Below, one piece after another: positions 14,600 through 19,575 of a stretch of 19,575 bases of DNA; within the stretch, counting starts at the first letter, position 1; every line of letters starts with the position of its first letter. Location: the NCBI GenBank assembly GCA_050114795.1, contig JASFRS010000028.1:1-19575 (forward strand), written 5' to 3'. Under the pieces are notes generated by a model that saw only the letters and a program-made list of their open reading frames with translations, did not search any database and was not told where the DNA came from. The DNA comes from JASFRS01 sp050114795 (GTDB lineage Bacteria; Pseudomonadota; Alphaproteobacteria; Sphingomonadales; CAKZYD01). The position numbers and the translations under genes were made by a program.

Positions 14600-15025
14600 A
14601 TGACCGCTAAGAGATTGAGATTATATTCCCGGCTGCAAACGGCGGCCCACCGCATGAAAAAAACGGCGGACAAAAAGCTGATGGAGGCGGCCGGCATCAC
14701 AACAGCGCAAGCGGCGGCCCTTGCTGTTATTGAAACCCATGGCCGCGCGACCCAAAAGCAGGTGGCGCAGGCATTAAGCCTGAATGAGTCTGCTATGACA
14801 GCAACAGTTAGCCGGCTGAAAAAGCTCGAGCTGATTGAGCGTTCACGTCGCGAAATTGATGGCCGCATGTGGCATCTTGAGCTGACTAAGAAGGGGAAAG
14901 CGGCGCTTCAAGCGGTGGAGATTCCCTTCGATGATATCAACATCACAATTGATAGCCTTTTGGGAAAAGACGCTTTAGAGGATGTGGCGCTCGCGCTTAA
15001 GCTATTGAGTGACGAATTTAAGTAA
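14600..15025 (+). CDS. MarR-family transcriptional regulator
   Basis: This 141-residue dimeric winged-helix protein contains the MarR core: ITTAQAAALAVIETHGRATQKQVAQAL, the recognition-helix stretch LNESAMTATVSRLKKLELIERSR, and the wing REIDGRMWHLELTKKGK. Such regulators usually repress until a phenolic or other small ligand binds. Two starts are possible. The ATG at 14600 gives a normal MarR N-terminus (MTAKRLRLYSRLQ); the ATG at 14555 adds 15 residues and lies 2 bases from the palindrome. Neither has a strong ribosome-binding site, and I prefer 14600. The RimK-type gene follows after 12 bases on the same strand, so it is probably co-transcribed, and the amidohydrolase is divergent. Confidence 0.9.
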   Translation: MTAKRLRLYSRLQTAAHRMKKTADKKLMEAAGITTAQAAALAVIETHGRATQKQVAQALSLNESAMTATVSRLKKLELIERSRREIDGRMWHLELTKKGKAALQAVEIPFDDINITIDSLLGKDALEDVALALKLLSDEFK

Positions 15026-15037
15026 CCAAGGGGCTTC

Positions 15038-16453
15038 ATGATGGCTGAAACTTTTACTTTAGGATGGGAAGAATGGGTAAGTTTACCGCAACTAGGCCTA
15101 CCTGCAATTAAAGCCAAAGTTGATACGGGGGCGCGTACCTCTGCTATTCATGCCTCAATTATTGAAACCTTTGGCAATATCAATAAGCCCAAAGTGCGCT
15201 TTTTAATGCAACCCAATCCTGAAGACCCAAAGCTGGAAATCACCTGTTCCGCCCAAGTGGTTGACCGGCGCAGTGTCACCAGTTCCAATGGGGAAAGCGA
15301 ACTACGCTATGTCATTAAGACCGAATTGGAAATGGGGGGTCGGAAATGGCCGATTGAAGCCACTTTGACCAACCGGGAAGGCATGACCTATCGCATGCTC
15401 CTTGGGCGTACAGCCATTATGGACGACATGATTGTCGATCCCAATCAGAGCTGCATTCAGCCGCATTTAAACTATTCAGCTTACCGCGACATTCCGCGTA
15501 AACGCCCAGCAAAACGTCCGCTGCGTATTGCATTACTCACCCGAGAGCCGAATAATTACTCCAGCCGCCGCCTCATGGAAGCGGCTGAAAAGCGCGGTCA
15601 TGTAATTGAGCCTATTGATACCAGTCGCTGTTATATGCGTATTGGCTCACTTATATCCGAAGTGCATTATGACGGCGCAGCTCTGCCGCATTATGATGCC
15701 GTCATTCCCCGCATTGGCGCCTCCGTTACTTCCTATGGCATGGCTGTGCTGCGGCAATTCACTAATACTGGTGCACATTGTTTAAACACTGCTGACGCCA
15801 TTGGTGCGTCCCGTGATAAATTACTGGCCCATCAGATACTGGCGCGTGCAAGAATTGGAATGCCCATTACGGCCTTTGCCAATTCTCCCAAAGACACCAA
15901 AGCCCTAGTTGACTTGGTTGGCTCTGCACCCTTGGTCGTGAAATTATTGGAATCTACTCAAGGGCGCGGTGTGGTTCTTGCTGAAACAAAAAAGGCAGCG
16001 GAAAGTCTTGTTGATGCCTTCCGCGGTCTGGACGCCAACTTCCTGGTCCAGAAGTTCGTCGCTGAAGCCGCAGGCGCAGACCTTCGCTGCTTCGTTGTTG
16101 GCTCCAAAGTTGTGGGCGCCATAAAACGGGAAGCAGCGGCAGGTGAATTCCGGTCCAACCTGCACCGTGGTGGTAAAGCCGTCGGCGTCAAATTAAGCCG
16201 CGAAGAACGTCAGGTCGCCAAAGCAGCCGCACGGGAATTAGGCTTGGCCGTTGCCGGTGTTGATATCCTGCAAGGCAGCGACGGGCCAAAGGTTTTGGAG
16301 GTCAATTCATCTCCAGGCCTTGAAGGTATCGAAAAGACCACAGGCAAGGATATTGCAGGTCTCATTATTGAACACCTGGAACGTCAGGTCCGCCCGCTGT
16401 CGCGTCATCGCGAGGGCCGCGTTGGGACGACTAATCCATCAAACGAGACTTGA
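15038..16453 (+). CDS. Fusion of retropepsin-like (RimB-type) protease domain and RimK-type ATP-grasp ligase
   Basis: This 471-residue protein joins two domains usually encoded by separate neighbouring genes. Residues about 5-150 are the PF05618 'ATP-dependent zinc protease' or RimB-like domain, with the aspartic-protease-like DTGA at 29-32 (KVDTGARTSAIHA) and LGRTAIMDD near residue 125. Residues about 160-455 are a RimK/LysX ATP-grasp ligase: RIALLTREPNNYSSRRL, then LLESTQGRGVVL, FVVGSKVVGAIKR and the metal-binding end VLEVNSSPGLEGIE. RimK adds glutamates to ribosomal protein S6 or makes poly-glutamate, so the fusion may combine adding and trimming. Tandem ATGs at 15038 and 15041 follow AGGGG; the second has better spacing. 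It follows the MarR gene by 12 bases and overlaps the convergent hydrolase gene by 23 bases. Confidence 0.9.
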   Translation: MMAETFTLGWEEWVSLPQLGLPAIKAKVDTGARTSAIHASIIETFGNINKPKVRFLMQPNPEDPKLEITCSAQVVDRRSVTSSNGESELRYVIKTELEMGGRKWPIEATLTNREGMTYRMLLGRTAIMDDMIVDPNQSCIQPHLNYSAYRDIPRKRPAKRPLRIALLTREPNNYSSRRLMEAAEKRGHVIEPIDTSRCYMRIGSLISEVHYDGAALPHYDAVIPRIGASVTSYGMAVLRQFTNTGAHCLNTADAIGASRDKLLAHQILARARIGMPITAFANSPKDTKALVDLVGSAPLVVKLLESTQGRGVVLAETKKAAESLVDAFRGLDANFLVQKFVAEAAGADLRCFVVGSKVVGAIKREAAAGEFRSNLHRGGKAVGVKLSREERQVAKAAARELGLAVAGVDILQGSDGPKVLEVNSSPGLEGIEKTTGKDIAGLIIEHLERQVRPLSRHREGRVGTTNPSNET

Positions 16454-17249
16454 AAAATGCTAGGATATTATCACGCGCTTTGACCGTGGGTTCTCCTTCC
16501 CTATCGATTAAGTGGGTGGTGACAACGCTATGCGGTGTCGGCACATAAGCTTTGAAAAAGGGCGGAACGTCTGTATTCGCAGCTTCATCCGGCAGGACAT
16601 GACCCTCAAAGCGATCCCCCAAGGCCTCCTGATAAGCAGCAAAACGCTGCGCGCGACAAAAGCTATCGCCTTTAAAACGATAAGCTAAGACGGTTAAATC
16701 CTCTTTCTCAAGCCGTTCACGGACCTGTTCCAGCTCTTCAGCAGAGCTTTCAACCGCATCAGGTTTATCCATTGGAAGAGAAGGCTGGCACAGCACTGGT
16801 GCCAGCATAGACGGCTCCAGCATCATAGAAAGCGCGAAGTTCCCAGTGAAGCACATACCAATGGCACCAACACCCGGCCCACCACATTCTTCATGCGCCT
16901 GTTTAGCAAGAGCACGCAGCCATTGCGTCACGGGGCTGGATCCATTACCCGCGAAGGCCCGGAATTCTGCGCTGACACAAGCGCGCTTAAATACAGTCGC
17001 CCCTTCATCAGCGGAAACTGCAGCACCGTCGCGGCCGAATAAAGAAGGCATATAAACTGTAAAACCCGCATCACGCACCCATCGGGCGAACCGAGCAACA
17101 TGCGGGCTAATACCAGGCATTTCCGCCATAACAATGACCGCCGGACCCGTGCCCGTCGTCCATATATTTTTTGTCACGCCATTTAGGATGATTTCACGTT
17201 TTGTGAAATCATCAAGGCTGTCATCAACATTCAAGTCTCTGTCACTCAT
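16431..17249 (-). CDS. Dienelactone hydrolase family protein
   Basis: This 272-residue alpha/beta hydrolase belongs to the dienelactone hydrolase family, which opens lactone rings in aromatic degradation and includes other esterases. The triad is visible as C133 in the nucleophile elbow GAIGMCFTGNFA, D195 (FKGDSF) and H240 (TPHSVV), and E43 (MAEMPGI) matches the Glu that tunes the Cys in the classical enzyme. The insert at residues 160-185 is charged and helical. The ATG at 17249 has AGGTAA nearby as a modest ribosome-binding site. It is divergent from an HxlR gene across 65 bases, implying joint control. The substrate cannot be told from the sequence. Confidence 0.88.
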   Translation of the reverse strand: MSDRDLNVDDSLDDFTKREIILNGVTKNIWTTGTGPAVIVMAEMPGISPHVARFARWVRDAGFTVYMPSLFGRDGAAVSADEGATVFKRACVSAEFRAFAGNGSSPVTQWLRALAKQAHEECGGPGVGAIGMCFTGNFALSMMLEPSMLAPVLCQPSLPMDKPDAVESSAEELEQVRERLEKEDLTVLAYRFKGDSFCRAQRFAAYQEALGDRFEGHVLPDEAANTDVPPFFKAYVPTPHSVVTTHLIDREGEPTVKARDNILAFFKSRLMD

Positions 17250-17282
17250 GTTACTTACCTGAACACCTAAATCTATATTTTG

Positions 17283-17332
17283 AACTTAGCAAGTTATGCG
17301 CTATCTAGGTTCATATGTCAAACTCAGCAAGT
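17283..17332. promoter_or_regulatory. Candidate operators of the second HxlR regulator
   Basis: AACTTAGCAAGTT (17283-17295) is a dyad with 5-bp arms around AGC. A near copy, AACTCAGCAAGTA, occurs at 17321-17333, 38 bp away and just inside the hxlR-type coding region, so that binding to both could block transcription of that gene and the divergent hydrolase. Binding is inferred. Confidence 0.45.
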
Positions 17333-17788
17333 AAACATTCCGTAAGACGCCGTGCGCTGGTACCCAAAGACGAATGCCCCATGGCTTTGGCCGCGGAGGT
17401 TCTTGGGGATAAATGGACGTTGTTGATCCTGCGCGAGGCCTTTTATGGCGTGCAACGGTTCGACGATATGCTCAAGGATTTAGGTGCCCCGCGTGCAATG
17501 CTCACAGATCGGCTCAATAAACTTATCAAACATAACCTAATGACAAAGGAACCCTACCAGGAACCTGGAGACCGTGTGCGATATTGCTATGTTTTAACGG
17601 AGGCAGGCCAGGCCCTTGCGCCTATGTTTATAGCCCTAACCGAATGGGGTGAAGATCATATAATTGAGGCTGAAGCACCAGTTAAAGTCGTTGATAAAGA
17701 TACAGGCAAACCGCTGCATATAAGTTTATGCAATGAGAAAGGGCAGCCTGTTGCAACATCTAAAGCCACCCTCGTTCAACGCTCATAA
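17315..17788 (+). CDS. HxlR-family transcriptional regulator
   Basis: This 157-residue protein has an HxlR winged-helix domain at about residues 15-115: the conserved Cys in DECPMALAAEVLGDKWTLLILRE (C21), the RFDDMLKDLG segment, the recognition helix APRAMLTDRLNKLIKHNLM and the wing RVRYCYVLTEAG. A further 35-residue tail (VKVVDKDTGKPLHISLCNEKG) extends beyond the core, as in longer HxlR members, and may bind a ligand or metal. AGG lies 5 bases before the ATG at 17315. It is divergent from the dienelactone hydrolase gene, its likely target, and its last 13 bases overlap the convergent PEP mutase-like gene. Confidence 0.9.
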   Translation: MSNSASKHSVRRRALVPKDECPMALAAEVLGDKWTLLILREAFYGVQRFDDMLKDLGAPRAMLTDRLNKLIKHNLMTKEPYQEPGDRVRYCYVLTEAGQALAPMFIALTEWGEDHIIEAEAPVKVVDKDTGKPLHISLCNEKGQPVATSKATLVQRS

Positions 17789-18543
17789 ACATAAGTTGCA
17801 GCCTCTTTTAATGCTTTTATGACGTCAAAATAGGGTCCGGCACCATAGCTTATCCGGGAAACGCCTAGGGCAGCGAGCTCAGCGGGCGTGGGTACACCAG
17901 GCATCATCATGATGTTTAATGGGAGCGGCAGTGCTTCAACGGCTTTTTCGATGAGCGCAGGCTGTGTAAGGCCCGGCATGAAAATCCCGCTGGCCCCAGC
18001 TTCGCCATAGGTAAGGGCACGTTCAATGGCCATAGGTAAAAGAGCCTCATGTTGAGAAGGATCTCTTTCCTTTAAAAACACATCCGTGCGTGCATTGATG
18101 AAAAGCGGGATATGTAATGCGTCAGCGGCTTCACGCACAGTTTCAATACGTAATTGCTGATCCTGCATGAGATATAAATCATGGCCGCCCATGATTTGAT
18201 CTTCGAAATTTATGCCAATCGCGCCTGCTTGAACAATGCGGGTGACATTACGGGCCAACTGCTCCCCACCTGGGGCAAAACCACCCTCAAAATCGACGCT
18301 TAAAGGTAATTCAACACAGGCAGAAATGCGGTGAACGATATCTTCTAACAAGCTAAGAGGGATATGTTCGCCGTCCCTATAGCCTTGCGCCGCTGCGACT
18401 GACCAACTGCCTGTGGCGAGGGCTGGCGCGCCACTGTCTGCAACAGCGCGCGCCGTACCTACATCCCAGATATTATAAAGGATCAGCGGATGGCCCTTTT
18501 TATGCAGCCGCTCAAATTCAATTGCTTTTTCTGCCTGTGTCAT
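17776..18543 (-). CDS. Isocitrate lyase/PEP mutase superfamily enzyme
   Basis: This 255-residue TIM-barrel protein belongs to the PEP mutase branch of the superfamily, whose members make or break C-C or P-C bonds in 2-oxo or phosphonate-like compounds. Family marks are PLILYNIWDVGTARAVADSG, VDFEGGF (D84, E86) and GINFEDQ (E114, D115) for Mg2+ binding, INARTDVF (N150, R152, D154), and the late GVSRISYGAGPYF. The KKCGH loop of true isocitrate lyase is absent, so it is neither AceA nor clearly methylisocitrate lyase; oxaloacetate or carboxy-PEP-type activity is possible. GGGG lies about 7 bases before the ATG at 18543. The aldo/keto reductase fragment lies 54 bases upstream on the same strand. 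Confidence 0.88.
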   Translation of the reverse strand: MTQAEKAIEFERLHKKGHPLILYNIWDVGTARAVADSGAPALATGSWSVAAAQGYRDGEHIPLSLLEDIVHRISACVELPLSVDFEGGFAPGGEQLARNVTRIVQAGAIGINFEDQIMGGHDLYLMQDQQLRIETVREAADALHIPLFINARTDVFLKERDPSQHEALLPMAIERALTYGEAGASGIFMPGLTQPALIEKAVEALPLPLNIMMMPGVPTPAELAALGVSRISYGAGPYFDVIKALKEAATYVYER

Positions 18544-18597
18544 ATTCCACCCCTTAACGACATGGCATTCTGCCTCGCTCGTATGCGGCTGGCAATA

Positions 18598-19050
18598 TCA
18601 GGCCGAAGTGCGTTCTTCATCACGGTTCGTTGCCAAAGCAGGGGCGGGGGAAATATTTTCAATTTCAGCCTTAAGCTCATCACTTATCTCAACATCCAGT
18701 GCTCCCAATGCACGATCCAAATGGGCTAATGTACGCGCCCCAATCAATGGGGCCGTAACTGCAGGATGGGTGGCCGTCAAAGCAATGGCCAAAGCAACTG
18801 GATCAACCCCTCTTACCTTCGCAACTTCGAGGAATTGCCCCACTTTTTGAGCATTGTCACCCCCCTGATAACGATCGCGATACATTTCACTCGTCTGGAA
18901 CCGCCCATCGCTATCAGCGTTCTCATAGTATTTCCCGGTAAGAAGGCCCCCTGCAAGCGGGCTATAAGTGAAAACGCCCAAGCCTTCATATTGCGCCATG
19001 GGGAGTAACTCTCTCTCCGCCAGTGGAACCCCGATTATTGACGCTGACAA
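18598..19050 (-). pseudogene. Aldo/keto reductase, 5'-truncated (C-terminal half only)
   Basis: The frame encodes about 150 residues matching the second half of an aldo/keto reductase of the YajO/Tas-like kind: ERELLPMAQYEGLGVFTYSP, LAGGLLTGKY, then PLIGARTLAHLDRAL with the NADPH-contacting segment. Intact members have 310-330 residues. The first half, including the catalytic Asp, Tyr, Lys and His, is missing. The frame opens only at a TTG (19050) inside the T-run behind the LytTR gene, with no ribosome-binding site. Homology appears to begin near 19015-19020, so the break is between there and the LytTR stop. I read it as a deletion remnant; an unusual short protein is much less likely. Confidence 0.8.
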
Positions 19051-19063
19051 AAAAGCTGAGCTT
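19049..19063 (-). terminator. Weak terminator-like sequence after the LytTR gene
   Basis: In the minus-strand transcript AAGC-TCA-GCTT is followed by a T-run (six A at 19049-19054 on the plus strand), directly after the LytTR stop at 19066. The stem is only 4 bp, so the U-tract is the main evidence. It would isolate the truncated aldo/keto reductase from LytTR transcription. Confidence 0.35.
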
Positions 19064-19065
19064 AT

Positions 19066-19575
19066 TTAAATCCGCCAACCTTTTTTCCGCAATTCAGCCA
19101 AGCGGCGGCGAGCAACGGGCACACGAGTTCCAGCGGCTAAGACAAATTCCATCGCCGACCCCTTACGTCTGACTTCATGCACACAGGCCTTCGCAACCCA
19201 CCAGGAGCGATGGACCTGCGCCCCCTCTTCACTGCCCATCAATTCCAACATTTCGTTGAAAGACTGGTCTAGCAGCCGCTCTCCCTCAGGCCCATAGACA
19301 CGCACATAATGACCCTCTGCTTTAACGGCATGGATTTGGGAGAATATGTCTAGCCCGGGAATTACGGCTGATGACCAACCCTCTATCGCCCTGTCCTTTG
19401 GGAATTTCCCAAATATGAAGAGATCTAAAATCAATGTAATTGGAAAGCTTATAATAAAAACCTCTGCCAGCGCCCGCATGAGGGCCTGCGTGTCAGGGGG
19501 GAATATACGTCCTTGTGAATAACCAATGATCTCAACAATAAGCAGAATCGGGGCACTTGCGATAAGAGCGGACAG
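19066..19575 (-). CDS. Membrane-anchored LytTR-domain regulator (5' partial)
   Basis: The frame is open from the right edge of the window, so the N-terminus is missing. The visible 169 residues show two hydrophobic segments (LSALIASAPILLIVEIIGY at the edge and EVFIISFPITLILDLFIFG) and then a LytTR DNA-binding domain of about 95 residues, with IHAVKAEGHYVRVYGPEGERLL, the basic VHRSWWVAKACV strand and the C-terminal TRVPVARRRLAELRKKGW. LytTR proteins with membrane helices are common in Alphaproteobacteria and bind DNA next to the membrane, but their ligands are mostly unknown. An internal ATG at 19479 exists, but the frame and the first hydrophobic segment continue past it, so it is not the true start. 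A weak terminator and a truncated aldo/keto reductase follow. Confidence 0.88.
   Translation of the reverse strand: MSALIASAPILLIVEIIGYSQGRIFPPDTQALMRALAEVFIISFPITLILDLFIFGKFPKDRAIEGWSSAVIPGLDIFSQIHAVKAEGHYVRVYGPEGERLLDQSFNEMLELMGSEEGAQVHRSWWVAKACVHEVRRKGSAMEFVLAAGTRVPVARRRLAELRKKGWRI

Noticed and set aside
17776..18543. Isocitrate lyase (aceA) or methylisocitrate lyase (prpB)
   Set aside because: The length fits PEP mutase-like members but the KKCGH catalytic loop is absent, so only the superfamily name is justified.
1..19575. CRISPR array, tRNA/rRNA genes, insertion sequence or phage genes
   Set aside because: No regularly spaced repeats, no tRNA cloverleaf or rRNA stretches, and no transposase, integrase or phage proteins were recognised in any frame.

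Overview
The window looks like a chromosomal segment of an alphaproteobacterium of moderate GC content. The main reasons are a 1616-residue NAD-dependent glutamate dehydrogenase of the large type, a PAS_5-type sensor protein (a family mostly found in Alphaproteobacteria), and a membrane-anchored LytTR protein. No genus can be named from the sequence alone. There are no tRNA or rRNA genes, no CRISPR array and no intact mobile element.

Layout. 1-6.5 kb, minus strand: a tiny membrane protein, the giant glutamate dehydrogenase, and a PAS-domain protein. 6.6-10.1 kb: an HxlR regulator divergent from five co-directional plus-strand genes (beta-class GST, NTF2-like protein, 4-OT tautomerase, nitronate monooxygenase, nu-class GST) with short gaps, read as an electrophile or nitro-compound detoxification operon. 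10.05-10.65 kb: a convergent uracil-DNA glycosylase superfamily gene. Next comes a 333-base gap with a strong hairpin, the C-terminal remnant of a lost AraC regulator, and a probable terminator. 11.0-12.3 kb, minus: an apparent operon of a DUF4142 exported protein, a cupredoxin lipoprotein and a VOC protein. 12.5-13.5 kb, minus: an AraC regulator with a cupin sensor domain, closely similar at its 3' end to the remnant.

13.7-16.5 kb: an amidohydrolase-family protein lacking the usual HxH metal motif, divergent across a perfect 18-bp palindrome from a MarR regulator. MarR is followed by a fused retropepsin-like (RimB-type) plus RimK-type ATP-grasp protein. 16.4-18.5 kb: a dienelactone-hydrolase-like enzyme divergent from a second HxlR regulator, then a convergent PEP mutase/isocitrate lyase superfamily enzyme. 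18.6-19.0 kb: an aldo/keto reductase that has lost its catalytic N-terminal half. 19.07 kb to the edge: a partial membrane LytTR gene.

The theme from 6.6 to 18.5 kb is small-molecule detoxification and catabolism run by local one-component regulators. Each regulator sits next to enzymes, and candidate operators are visible in the intergenic DNA. I see no clear new multi-gene defence or mobile system. The most unusual items are the RimB-RimK fusion under a MarR gene, the metal-ligand-poor amidohydrolase with its palindromic operator, the paired C7 tracts and 14-bp inverted repeat inside the glycosylase gene, and the AraC remnant.
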